Source of the DNA: Ruminococcus sp. JC304
GTDB taxonomy: Bacteria > Bacillota > Clostridia > Lachnospirales > Lachnospiraceae
DNA: 51,871 bases
Direction of reading: 5' to 3'
Assembly: GCA_000285855.2 (NCBI GenBank)
Contig: HE978651.1
Span: 3,477,827 to 3,529,697 of the forward strand
The stretch's first letter is position 1, and the number at the start of each line of letters is the position of its first letter. A program made the translations under genes and the position numbers. A model generated the notes under the pieces. That model was not told the origin of the DNA. It did not search any database and saw only the letters and a program-made list of their open reading frames with translations. Of this stretch, positions 1-7,299 are shown in pieces.

Positions 1-37
1 AATTCAAATTGTTTTCTTTATTCTATCATAGCATCCA

Positions 38-436
38 TTATTCCGCCATCAGTCTTTCGAACCAGGTATCCATGACAATGATAAACTGGCCTGCTCCTGG
101 CAATTCTTGCAGCATTTCGTCAAGAGTTTTCTGTTTCACATATTTCTGCACATACACCCAACAGGCAATGCTACTGGCTTCTGATACAATGTCAGCTATG
201 GTTTTGCGCATAAGCTCTTCAAATTCAGTAATTTCTTCTTTTGGGACAACATCATACAGGGTTGGTGCCTGATGATTTAATTTTACGCCATTTTCATTTG
301 CTTCTTTAAGCAGATTCTTAACTTTTTCTCTTGAATCCTCCGGTACTTTCATGTACGCCCAGATAAATGCTACCACATCATACGGTGTGTCTTTTTTAAG
401 TGGTGGTAACTGAATAAAATCATTGTTTTCGCTCAT
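38..436 (-). CDS. Hypothetical protein, element cargo
   Basis: I do not recognise the family. The product is about 132 residues, soluble and acidic, with no signal peptide or membrane segment. An open frame reaches further upstream (469), but the ATG at 434-436 is preferred because AGGAGG at 445-450 lies 8 nt upstream, whereas the other in-frame ATG (440-442) is only 2 nt from it. The Shine-Dalgarno overlaps the stop codon of the upstream membrane-protein gene (450-452), so the two are translationally close and probably co-transcribed. Its position downstream of RepA/ParB remnants suggests it belongs to the same acquired element. The frame is intact to a TAA at 38-40. Function unknown. Confidence 0.7.
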   Translation of the reverse strand: MSENNDFIQLPPLKKDTPYDVVAFIWAYMKVPEDSREKVKNLLKEANENGVKLNHQAPTLYDVVPKEEITEFEELMRKTIADIVSEASSIACWVYVQKYVKQKTLDEMLQELPGAGQFIIVMDTWFERLMAE

Positions 437-449
437 TTTCATATCCTCC

Positions 450-746
450 TCACGATATAATAAAATCAATAATACGTTCTCTTGTCATGTCCAGTACAGT
501 ATCTACAAACACTCCTGCAAACAGGATCAGATACAGAATTACACTCAGCGAAAACAGGAATGCAACCTGTACCCAGTCATGGTAACAGTATGCAGTCGCT
601 ATAATCAACAAAGTGAATATAAACCCAAGGATCCCTCTGACAACCGCATAAGTCTGTACTGTCATCTTCACTGCCAGGCCGATCACAAAAAGGATCAGCC
701 ATACCGGCAGTAATAAGATCTTCCCAGCAAATTTTAAAATAAACAT
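450..746 (-). CDS. Small hydrophobic membrane protein
   Basis: About 98 residues with three hydrophobic stretches (roughly residues 6-30, 38-55 and 62-85), so an integral inner-membrane protein is likely. No family recognised. A GTG at 752 is in frame, but it lies inside the Shine-Dalgarno region. The ATG at 744-746 sits 5 nt after AGGAGG (752-757) and is the better start. The gene follows the truncated repA by about 10 nt and precedes the small soluble gene. Short hydrophobic genes after a RepA_N initiator are common in conjugative elements of Clostridia, so this is probably cargo of the decayed module. That link is inference from position. Confidence 0.65.
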   Translation of the reverse strand: MFILKFAGKILLLPVWLILFVIGLAVKMTVQTYAVVRGILGFIFTLLIIATAYCYHDWVQVAFLFSLSVILYLILFAGVFVDTVLDMTRERIIDFIIS

Positions 747-755
747 GTGCACCTC

Positions 756-1445
756 CTATCTTACCAGTCCTGGCATATCATGGTTCACCTCTGCCTGATA
801 ATACCCGTTCATCGTTGACGGTGCATTAAACAGGGCTGCTAACAAATATTTCTTGATATTCTTTACCTTTGTGGTGTTACCACTCATACAGTGTAAGACA
901 TACTCGATATGTGAATAGGTCAGCATCAGAGATTTTTTCTTCACCAGTGATGCCGGATACCAGTTGCTGGCAATCAATATCTTGTCGTTTTTACACATCA
1001 CAGTCTCTACGATCAGGTTCACGATTTCATCTACCTGTCGCATATCGTCATGATGGGTTACTTCCAGTGACTCATAATCAATGGTCTCTTTGACAAGGTT
1101 TTCATAAGCCTGATAATCCTCAGAGCGATTATCACTATCAAATCTTTTCTCATCTGTTTTCTCAGGCATAAAGGTTTTCACGTAGATAATGTTCACCTTT
1201 CCAAATCCCTGCCTGCGTTTCTCAATCAGACCAATTCCTGTTTCGTCATCCAGTTCTCTCATGGATTTGATGGCTTTATTTCTTCCACAGTTCAGTAATT
1301 CCATGATATCTTCGATGGAAAAGTAGATATATGCTCTGTTTTTGTCATCAAACCACTGATTCTTGATGGAAAAAGACATTCGATCCAACATTAGTCCATA
1401 TAAAATTTTAGCATCGCTTGATAAATCTTTAAAGTAGCTGTCTGT
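756..1445 (-). pseudogene. 5'-truncated RepA_N/DUF6017 replication initiator
   Basis: The frame encodes the C-terminal part of the N-terminal winged-helix domain of RepA_N initiators (LDRMSFSIKNQWFDDKNRAY, a small spacer, then a DUF6017-like tail ending near YYQAEVNHDMPG). Family members have about 40 residues before this point, including a motif like FYRIPKALFT. Here the frame reads back from the first ATG (1389-1391) through YFKDLSSDAKILYGLM, so homology starts near 1445, and then runs directly into sequence belonging to the upstream parB. The start of the gene is therefore deleted and fused out of frame to parB. A shortened protein could still be translated from 1391, but it would lack part of the DNA-binding domain. 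Element or plasmid replication genes of this kind are accessory. Confidence 0.75.
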
Positions 1446-1846
1446 CGGGGATTTTCTTTTGTCGGACGACCTGCTGTTCTTCTCATTGCATCCATTTTCA
1501 TCTTATACGCAAAGGCTTTCTCACTTGGTAACAGTTCCTCTCGCTGAATGTTAGTGGCATCATCATCTGATAATTCCCTTACGATTGCCGGAATCGTTGT
1601 AAGTCCTGCAAGCTGTGCTGCATGTTTTCTTCTGTGACCGGATATGATCTCATAATATCCATCCGGTACCGGTCTGACGATCAGTGGATTTAAAATGCCA
1701 TACTTCTCAATGCTTTCTTGCAGAAGAAACATTTCCTTATCATCTTTCACTTGAAACGGATGCTCTTTGAACGGACGAAGACGTTCGATCTCAATTTCTA
1801 TGATTCTTTCTTCTTTTTCTCCTGATTGTCTGTTTGCATCAGTCAT
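1391..1846 (-). pseudogene. Truncated plasmid-type ParB (sulfiredoxin/ParB-fold) fragment
   Basis: About 151 residues carry the ParB N-terminal nuclease-like fold: IEIERLRPFKEHPF, ESIEKYGILNPLIVRP and the GHRRKHAAQLAG box. The start at 1844-1846 has AGGAG 5 nt upstream. Two defects are visible. First, between the VRE and NIQRE motifs there are 7 residues, whereas the chromosomal ParB in this window (5322-6272) has 13, so about six residues of the loop before the NIQRE box are missing. Second, the protein ends shortly after GRPTKENPRQ, where the helix-turn-helix and dimer domains should follow, and instead reads out of frame through repA sequence to a stop at 1391-1393. It is best read as a remnant partition gene of an integrated element. 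Confidence 0.75.
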
Positions 1847-1881
1847 CTTGACTCCTTTCCTCCAGGATTCAGGAACTAAAA

Positions 1882-1929
1882 AATGCCTGCCTGGAACTTT
1901 TATAAATAGTAAAGTTCCAAACAGACATT
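1882..1929 (-). promoter_or_regulatory. Long hairpin in the leader of the parB remnant
   Basis: Positions 1882-1900 and 1911-1929 form a 19-bp inverted repeat with a 10-nt loop. The outer 11 pairs include three G-U wobbles when read as minus-strand RNA and the inner 8 (GGAACTTT/AAAGTTCC) are perfect. It lies about 35 nt upstream of the parB-fragment start. There is no U-tract, so it is more likely a leader structure or operator than a terminator. Confidence 0.5.
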
Positions 1930-1941
1930 GCTGTTTGACCA

Positions 1942-2246
1942 TTAGCTGTAGCTAATAGAATTGAATACTGTTTCAGCTAATTTATGTTTGCAGGTTTGGG
2001 AGAGATTTTTTCTTTTCCCGCCTTTTCTCTGATTTACATCCTCAAATAAGGGGTGACAACAGAACGGAACCCAAATGTTAGCTGGACTCTTGAAAAACCA
2101 TGTTTGCAAACCAGTGTTTTTGATTAGCTGTCAGCTAACAAAAATCGGATTGCGTTAGCTGGAAATGGATCATTTTGAATGGAATTTTGTGTCACGAACG
2201 TGATTAGAAAATAACAAAAGCGTTCGTTGTCAGCTAATCCAGCTAA
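1942..2246. repeat. Array of eight TTAGCTG/CAGCTAA heptamers
   Basis: Exact copies begin at 1942(+), 1974(-), 2078(+), 2124(+), 2132(-), 2155(+), 2231(-) and 2240(-). The pair at 2124-2138 is a perfect palindrome with a single T in the centre; the pair at 2231-2246 is a direct repeat 9 bp apart. A further TAGCTAA sits at 1949-1955. The array fills the gap between the parB remnant and the 3' end of tRNA-Arg. Such clusters are typical of binding sites for a partition protein, a replication initiator (iterons) or an integrase (arm sites); which one is not decided by the sequence. The rest of this 420-bp gap shows no gene. Confidence 0.7.
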
Positions 2247-2262
2247 CATTTTCGAACGCTTT
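2217..2262 (-). terminator. Hairpin just downstream of tRNA-Arg
   Basis: AAAGCGTTCG (2217-2226) and CGAACGCTTT (2253-2262) are a perfect 10-bp inverted repeat enclosing two of the CAGCTAA heptamers. In the direction of tRNA-Arg transcription the 3' arm is followed by a T-rich stretch (TTTTGTTATTTT), so it may terminate the tRNA transcript. The 26-nt loop is long for a terminator, and a recombination-site role is also possible. Confidence 0.45.
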
Positions 2263-2268
2263 GAAGTC

Positions 2269-2342
2269 CGTCGCCAAGAGGATTTGAACCTCCGACCCCT
2301 CGCTTAGGAGGCGAGTGCTCTATCCAGCTGAGCTATGACGAC
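2269..2342 (-). tRNA. tRNA-Arg (anticodon CCT)
   Basis: The minus strand folds into a complete cloverleaf. The acceptor stem is GTCGTCA paired with TGGCGAC plus discriminator G at 2269. The D arm is GCTC/GAGC, the anticodon stem CTCGC/GCGAG with loop CTCCTAA (anticodon CCT, arginine), and the T arm GGAGG-TTCAAAT-CCTCT. No CCA is encoded. Its 3' end faces the remnant element, the usual orientation when a tRNA gene serves as an integration site. Confidence 0.95.
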
Positions 2343-2433
2343 ATATACTATAAACTCTTGTGTTCATTTATCTAAAGAACACATAAAGTATATTACTATA
2401 TTTTTTTATAAATTACAAGTATATTTTATAAGA

Positions 2434-2449
2434 TGTTTCACGTGAAACA
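2434..2449. promoter_or_regulatory. parS site 1
   Basis: TGTTTCACGTGAAACA is an exact match to the bacterial ParB/Spo0J-binding palindrome. It is the first of two copies, 29 bp apart, in the 170-bp gap between tRNA-Arg and the DUF3881 gene. The only other structure there is a weak 7-bp inverted repeat (2359-2365/2377-2383). Confidence 0.95.
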
Positions 2450-2462
2450 TGTCCAGGTGAAT

Positions 2463-2478
2463 TGTTTCACGTGAAACA
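2463..2478. promoter_or_regulatory. parS site 2
   Basis: A second exact TGTTTCACGTGAAACA, start-to-start 29 bp from site 1 (just under three helical turns), so two ParB clamps would load almost side by side. It lies just downstream of the stop codon of the DUF3881 gene. Confidence 0.95.
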
Positions 2479-2513
2479 TTTATGTTTTTTATTTAATCAT
2501 TACAGATACTTTT

Positions 2514-3389
2514 TCAGAAATGTAATTCTCCCTGCAGCCATATAACGCCCTTAAACCTCCGGCCGATCTGTGGTTCTCCCAACAGATCTTCTTTGTTAAT
2601 GCAGACATCAAATTGCATATCATTACAATCCAAAGTCAGCTGATATATTTCTTCTCCTGTAATAATATTTTTAAATGGCATATAATCCAGGATTTCACCC
2701 ATTACACTATACTGATCACATACCATGCCATAAGGCATAAAATAAGAATCCACTATCGTAAAAATATCATCTGTGACTATTCTCTGCGAAATCATAGAAT
2801 ATGTATCCATATCCTCCATTGTGAGACTTTCCATAGCCTCCTCATCGCCATTTCTGGCTGCTGCAATGAGATGATTTCTGTTTTTGGTCAATTCCCGTTC
2901 TATTTTTACTGCTTCTTTATCTTTTTCCACAGGTAACAGAATTTTTCCTTCCCTCGCCAGCCCGGAAAGGGTTAAAGGCTGGCTGTTGGGAAGCATACTG
3001 CCTTCATATTGCCACTGCATATATTCGGCAGCATTCTGAAGATAAAAAATTAATGTGACTCCTATTCTCAGATCATCACAGGCAGCTGCAAAAGATTCTT
3101 TATCTGCATGTTTTTCAACAGATACGCTTTCCTGTGTAGTAATACCTGATCCTCTGAAATAAGGAAAATAATAATCCACGTGGAACACATCATCCTCATC
3201 ATACTGTCCACAGACTGTAATTCCACAATCACATCCATAATTTTTTTTAAATTCGGCAAATATACCATCCGTATAATTTTCTACTACTTTTTTCTCATCG
3301 TAGTTTTCTACTACATCCATGATAATCTGCCTGATACTGCTTCTTTTGGTGATCTTAGAAAAGCCGATAGCTCTCAGGTAACTGTGCAT
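2514..3389 (-). CDS. DUF3881 family protein
   Basis: The 291-residue soluble protein matches what I recall of DUF3881, a Clostridia-specific family of about 290 residues: N-terminus MHSYLRAIGF, central LIAAARNGDEEAMESLT, DQYSVMGEILD and C-terminal GRRFKGVIWLQG. Function is unknown. No catalytic motif, signal peptide or membrane segment is evident. The start ATG (3387-3389) follows GAGGAGGTG with good spacing. It lies 30 nt downstream of serS on the same strand and is probably co-transcribed with it. Two parS sites follow its stop codon. Confidence 0.75.
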   Translation of the reverse strand: MHSYLRAIGFSKITKRSSIRQIIMDVVENYDEKKVVENYTDGIFAEFKKNYGCDCGITVCGQYDEDDVFHVDYYFPYFRGSGITTQESVSVEKHADKESFAAACDDLRIGVTLIFYLQNAAEYMQWQYEGSMLPNSQPLTLSGLAREGKILLPVEKDKEAVKIERELTKNRNHLIAAARNGDEEAMESLTMEDMDTYSMISQRIVTDDIFTIVDSYFMPYGMVCDQYSVMGEILDYMPFKNIITGEEIYQLTLDCNDMQFDVCINKEDLLGEPQIGRRFKGVIWLQGELHF

Positions 3390-3419
3390 AAGAACACCTC
3401 CTCAAAAGGCTCCTTCTTA

Positions 3420-4715
3420 TTAGGCACGAGTCTTTTTCTCAATTTTTGTCATTCCGCCCATGTATGGCTGAAGTGCCTTAGGAATATTTACAGAACCATC
3501 TGCATTCAGATTGTTTTCCAGGAAAGCGATCAGCATTCTTGGCGGTGCTACAACTGTATTATTTAATGTGTGAGCAAGATATTTCTTGCCATCTTTTCCA
3601 TTTACACGGATTTTCAGACGGCGAGCCTGTGCATCACCCAGGTTAGAACAGCTTCCTACCTCAAAATACTTCTTCTGACGTGGGGACCATGCTTCTACAT
3701 CCAGAGATTTTACTTTAAGATCTGCCAGGTCACCGGAGCAGCATTCCAGTGTACGTACCGGAATGTCCAGAGAACGGAACAGATCAACTGTATTCTGCCA
3801 TAATTTATCAAACCACATTGGGCTCTCCTCTGGTCTGCAGACTACGATCATTTCCTGTTTTTCAAACTGGTGAATACGGTAAACACCTCTTTCCTCCAGT
3901 CCATGAGCGCCTTTTTCCTTACGGAAGCAAGGGGAATAGCTGGTCAGAGTCTTTGGAAGTTCTTCCTCAGGAATAATCTGGTCAATAAATTTACCGATCA
4001 TAGAATGTTCACTAGTACCGATCAGATATAAATCCTCTCCCTCAATTTTATACATCATAGCATCCATCTCTGCAAAACTCATAACACCTGTTACAACATT
4101 GCTTCGGATCATAAATGGTGGTACACAGTAAGTAAATCCTCTGTTGATCATGAAATCACGGGCATAAGAGATAACAGCAGAATGAAGTCTTGCAATATCG
4201 CCCATTAAGTAATAGAATCCATTACCAGCCACACGTCTTGCGCTATCCAGATCAATACCATCAAAGTTTTCCATAATTTCTGTATGATACGGAACTTCAA
4301 AATCCGGAACTACCGGCTCTCCAAATTTCTCAACTTCTACATTTTCACTGTCATCCTTACCAATCGGTACAGATGGATCAATGATATTCGGGATTACCAT
4401 CATATTCTTCAGAAGTTCTTCTTCTACTTCCTTCTCTCTGGCAGAAAGCTCTTCAATACGGCTTCCGGAAGCAGCTACCTGTCTTTTTACTTCTTCAGCT
4501 TCTTCTTTCTTTCCCTGTGCCATTAATGCACCAATCTGTTTGGAAGTTTTATTTCTCTCTGCGCGAAGTGCCTCTACTTCCTGTTTAATCTCTCTGTTTT
4601 CTTTATCCAGTTCCAGAACCTTATCTACCAGCTCCAGCTTGTTATCCTGAAATTTATTGCGGATATTCTGTTTTACAATCTCCGGATTTTCTCTCACAAA
4701 TTTGATATCTAACAT
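3420..4715 (-). CDS. serS: Serine--tRNA ligase
   Basis: Charges tRNA-Ser with serine in the cytoplasm. The 431-residue protein has the N-terminal long antiparallel coiled coil that grips the tRNA variable arm (about residues 25-105) and a class II catalytic core. Motif 2 is FRKEKGAHGLEERGVYRIHQ and the later SLDVEAWSP...EVGSCSNLGDAQARR segment is typical. The final motif reads NNTVVAPPRMLIAFLENN, whereas most bacterial enzymes have an NGSGLAVGRTL-like sequence, so this belongs to a divergent SerRS branch. The start has AGGAGG 6 nt upstream. No T-box is visible in the 70-bp gap before it. Confidence 0.95.
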   Translation of the reverse strand: MLDIKFVRENPEIVKQNIRNKFQDNKLELVDKVLELDKENREIKQEVEALRAERNKTSKQIGALMAQGKKEEAEEVKRQVAASGSRIEELSAREKEVEEELLKNMMVIPNIIDPSVPIGKDDSENVEVEKFGEPVVPDFEVPYHTEIMENFDGIDLDSARRVAGNGFYYLMGDIARLHSAVISYARDFMINRGFTYCVPPFMIRSNVVTGVMSFAEMDAMMYKIEGEDLYLIGTSEHSMIGKFIDQIIPEEELPKTLTSYSPCFRKEKGAHGLEERGVYRIHQFEKQEMIVVCRPEESPMWFDKLWQNTVDLFRSLDIPVRTLECCSGDLADLKVKSLDVEAWSPRQKKYFEVGSCSNLGDAQARRLKIRVNGKDGKKYLAHTLNNTVVAPPRMLIAFLENNLNADGSVNIPKALQPYMGGMTKIEKKTRA

Positions 4716-4785
4716 TTTGTTCCTCCTGTAAATATGTAACTATTCATATTTATTATTTCTTTTTTTCTTATTTTTAAACAATATA

Positions 4786-5307
4786 TCAATTCTCTTCCAT
4801 GTCTCCCAGACCAAAGTTTACAGCTTTTCTAAGTGCCTCTACCTCTTCCTGGCTTAACATAACATAAGACTCACCTTTTACAATTTCCTTCAGATAAAGG
4901 AAACAGTTATCACGGCTGTGGACTGCATTCAAAATCAATCCCGTATTATCCTTATCCAGTAATGCAAGAGCAAAGCTTAATTTTCCCCCTACATCATCAA
5001 AGGCATCATACTTTTCCACACCATATTTACTGAACATTTTCTCCAGATTTTTCTTGATAAAAAGGATATCGTGTTCATGATCTTCCTTTGCCTCATAGAG
5101 CTTATCAATCTGGGCAAATTTTCTCACAAATATTTTTTCCAGGGATTGTGCATCACTGCCCTTCATAAACGTTTTATATTTTCGTTCCAGGCGGCTCAGC
5201 CTCATACTGCTACTTACACTTTTTACCAGCAAAAAAATAGTCAAAACCAACAGTATGATAATAATAATTCCAGGATCAATCCCCAGGTTGTCAAAAATAC
5301 TACTCAT
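4786..5307 (-). CDS. DUF4446 family membrane-anchored protein
   Basis: This 173-residue protein has one N-terminal membrane helix (about residues 12-31, IIIIILLVLTIFLLV), a charged and probably coiled linker (35-90), and a C-terminal globular part beginning KYDAFDDVGGKLSFALALLD, the hallmark of DUF4446. The family sits beside spo0J/parB in many Clostridia and its role is unknown. The gene starts 14 nt after the parB stop codon, so it is the last gene of a soj-spo0J-DUF4446 unit. Position suggests a link to chromosome segregation or origin anchoring, but nothing in the sequence proves it. Confidence 0.8.
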   Translation of the reverse strand: MSSIFDNLGIDPGIIIIILLVLTIFLLVKSVSSSMRLSRLERKYKTFMKGSDAQSLEKIFVRKFAQIDKLYEAKEDHEHDILFIKKNLEKMFSKYGVEKYDAFDDVGGKLSFALALLDKDNTGLILNAVHSRDNCFLYLKEIVKGESYVMLSQEEVEALRKAVNFGLGDMEEN

Positions 5308-5321
5308 ATCACTGACTCTCC

Positions 5322-6272
5322 TTAATTTATAGACTCAAACAGATCTATAATTCTTTCCAGTTCATCCTTGGAATAATATTCAATCTCAATTTTGCCTTTA
5401 TCATTTTTCTTTCTGTGAATCAGCACTCTGGTTCCCATGATTCCCTTCATTTTTTCTTCCAGGCTTTCATAGATTGCATCTTCAGCAGTAGTTGTTTTCT
5501 GTTTCTTTTCTTTTTGAGGATTTAGAATGCGTTTTACCAATGATTCTGTTTCACGCACACTTAATTTTTCATCAAACACCCTCATTGCTACTGTTTCCTG
5601 CTTTTCTTTATCAGAAATAGCCAATATTGCCCTGGCATGTCCGGCAGTGATCATTTCATCTATCAACATCTGCTGAACTTTTGCACTAAGTTTCAAAAGA
5701 CGCATGGAATTAGTAACCGCTGTACGGCTCTTTCCTACTCTGTCAGCAATTTCATCCTGTTTCAAATGAAATTCATCCATCAGCCTTTTATATGCCATTG
5801 CCTCTTCAACAGGATTCAGATCCTCTCTCTGTATATTTTCAATCAGAGAAATTTCAACCAGTTCCTGAGCAGAAAATTCTTTTACTATAACCGGTACTTC
5901 TTTCAAGCCGGCAAGCTTTGCAGCTCTCCACCGTCTTTCGCCTGCAATAATTTCATAATAGTCTTTTTTATCGGACACTAGCAACGGTTGAAGCACCCCG
6001 TACTGTTTAATGGACTCTGAAAGTTCCAATAATGCATCTTCATCAAACTGTTTCCGTGGTTGATCCCTGTTTGGTTCCACATTTGATATCTTTACCATCA
6101 TTGCTGTTTTTTTCTGATTTGATGATTCGTTTTTCTGGTCCGCTTTTACAGATATTTCTGCTTTTTTAGTGGGTTTAGTGACTGGTTTCCTTACATTTTC
6201 TCTACTGACAGGTGTTTTTTCCGGAAATAATGCATCCAAGCCTCTGCCAAGCCCATTTTTTCTACCTGCCAT
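5322..6272 (-). CDS. parB: Chromosome partitioning protein ParB (Spo0J)
   Basis: ParB is a CTP-dependent DNA clamp that loads at parS sites and recruits SMC and ParA to the origin. The 316-residue protein has the basic N-terminus (GLGRGLDALFPE), the CTP-binding box GERRWRAAKLAGL, the ENIQREDLNP motif, the HTH region with KQDEIADRVGKSRTAVTNSMR, and a C-terminal dimer domain ending DELERIIDLFESI. A charged linker (about 25-60) separates the first two parts. Its ATG overlaps the parA stop codon by one base (TAATG), implying coupled translation. Four matching parS sites occur in this window. Confidence 0.97.
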   Translation of the reverse strand: MAGRKNGLGRGLDALFPEKTPVSRENVRKPVTKPTKKAEISVKADQKNESSNQKKTAMMVKISNVEPNRDQPRKQFDEDALLELSESIKQYGVLQPLLVSDKKDYYEIIAGERRWRAAKLAGLKEVPVIVKEFSAQELVEISLIENIQREDLNPVEEAMAYKRLMDEFHLKQDEIADRVGKSRTAVTNSMRLLKLSAKVQQMLIDEMITAGHARAILAISDKEKQETVAMRVFDEKLSVRETESLVKRILNPQKEKKQKTTTAEDAIYESLEEKMKGIMGTRVLIHRKKNDKGKIEIEYYSKDELERIIDLFESIN

Positions 6273-7039
6273 TAATCGTCCTCCCTGTTGATAACTTCTT
6301 CTGCCAGAAGGCGATAACTTTCTGCTCCTGATGATCTGGGATCATAAATTGTTATAGGCTGTCCATAACTGGGAGCTTCCGCCAGTCTGACATTTCTAGG
6401 AATAATTGTTTTGTAAATATTCTGCTTGAGATTTTCTTTCACATTCTCAACAACCTGAAGTGACAGATTTGTACGGGCATCATACATGGTAAATACAACA
6501 CCTTCCATTTTCAGGCGCTTATTCAATCTTTCCTTCACTAAATCTATGGTATGAATAAGCTGTGAAAGTCCCTCTAATGCATAATATTCACACTGAATAG
6601 GTACTAACACGGAGGTAGCTGCTGTAAGAGCATTGATTGTCAACATATTCAAGGATGGCGGGCAATCTAAAATAATATAATCATATTTACGTCTTAGCTT
6701 ATCCGTAATCCCCTTTAATATGTACTCTTTGTTATCAATGCCTACCAATTCGATTTCTGCACCGGAAAGATTAACATTGGACGGAATCAGATCTACATTT
6801 TCTACTACATCTTTAATAATTGTATTCTTTGCTTCTGCTTCTCCCAGTAAAAGTTCATACAATGTATTCTCTGGGGAATTTTTATCCACACCCAATCCGC
6901 TGGTAGTGTTCCCCTGAGGATCTATATCAATTGTAAGTACCTTTTTCCCCTTTTCTGCGAGGCAGGCTGAAAGATTAATTGCAGTTGTAGATTTTCCCAC
7001 TCCGCCTTTCTGATTGGCAACTGCTATAATTCTTCCCAA
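6272..7039 (-). CDS. parA: Chromosome partitioning ATPase ParA (Soj)
   Basis: This Walker-type ATPase binds DNA non-specifically as an ATP dimer and, with ParB, segregates origins; in Bacillus, Soj also modulates DnaA. The 255-residue protein has the deviant Walker A KGGVGKSTT at residues 11-19, the switch DPQGNTTSGLG, Walker B YIILDCPPSL, and the usual RNVRLAEAPSYGQP near the C-terminus. Start is TTG (7037-7039) with AGGAGG at a normal distance; no better in-frame ATG exists. A parS site and an extended -10 lie in the region upstream. The DnaA-box-like TTATCCACA at 6882-6890 is explained by codons for V-D-K. Confidence 0.96.
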   Translation of the reverse strand: MGRIIAVANQKGGVGKSTTAINLSACLAEKGKKVLTIDIDPQGNTTSGLGVDKNSPENTLYELLLGEAEAKNTIIKDVVENVDLIPSNVNLSGAEIELVGIDNKEYILKGITDKLRRKYDYIILDCPPSLNMLTINALTAATSVLVPIQCEYYALEGLSQLIHTIDLVKERLNKRLKMEGVVFTMYDARTNLSLQVVENVKENLKQNIYKTIIPRNVRLAEAPSYGQPITIYDPRSSGAESYRLLAEEVINREDD

Positions 7040-7098
7040 TTGTATTCCTCCTTTATGAGGTTATTGTTATAACATACTTTTGTACATTATGCAGATTC

Positions 7099-7104
7099 AT
7101 TATA
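7099..7104 (-). promoter_or_regulatory. Probable parAB promoter (extended -10)
   Basis: On the minus strand the sequence TGTTATAAT gives a perfect TATAAT with an upstream TGn, about 60 nt before the parA start. No strong -35 is visible, as is usual with extended -10 elements. The parS at 7133-7148 lies about 30 bp upstream of this -10. Confidence 0.5.
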
Positions 7105-7132
7105 ACACTTTTACTATAATCATGCCACATAA

Positions 7133-7148
7133 TGTTTCACGTGAAACA
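7133..7148. promoter_or_regulatory. parS site 3
   Basis: Exact TGTTTCACGTGAAACA in the divergent gap between parA and the alpha/beta hydrolase gene, immediately upstream of the parA promoter region. ParB bound here could repress its own operon. Confidence 0.95.
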
Positions 7149-7212
7149 TAAAAAATATAGTTTTATTTTTATATTTGTCACATTTTTTCATCACATAGTA
7201 TCTTATATTAAC

Positions 7213-7241
7213 TTGTAAATTCTTTGTTTTTGGCGTATAAT
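7213..7241 (+). promoter_or_regulatory. Promoter of the hydrolase gene
   Basis: TTGTAA (7213-7218), 17-bp spacer, TATAAT (7236-7241). This housekeeping-type promoter lies about 60 nt upstream of the hydrolase ATG. Confidence 0.65.
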
Positions 7242-7299
7242 ATATTTATATTTTTATATTTGTCACACAAAGCAAATGCCCATATAAAGGAGGCAGACT

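Noticed and set aside
18-2260. CRISPR array
   Set aside because: The heptamer repeats are too short and irregularly spaced, in both orientations, and no cas gene is present. No other CRISPR-like array is seen in the window.
2359-2383. 7-bp inverted repeat TGTGTTC/GAACACA near tRNA-Arg
   Set aside because: No T-tract on the relevant strand; cannot be called a terminator with confidence.
4716-4785. T-box leader for serS
   Set aside because: The gap is only 70 bp, AT-rich, with no T-box sequence or specifier stem.
6882-6890. DnaA box consensus inside parA
   Set aside because: Explained by codons for Val-Asp-Lys; the same holds for 16922-16930 in mnmE, and the copy at 40131-40139 in the decarboxylase encodes Tyr-Pro-His.
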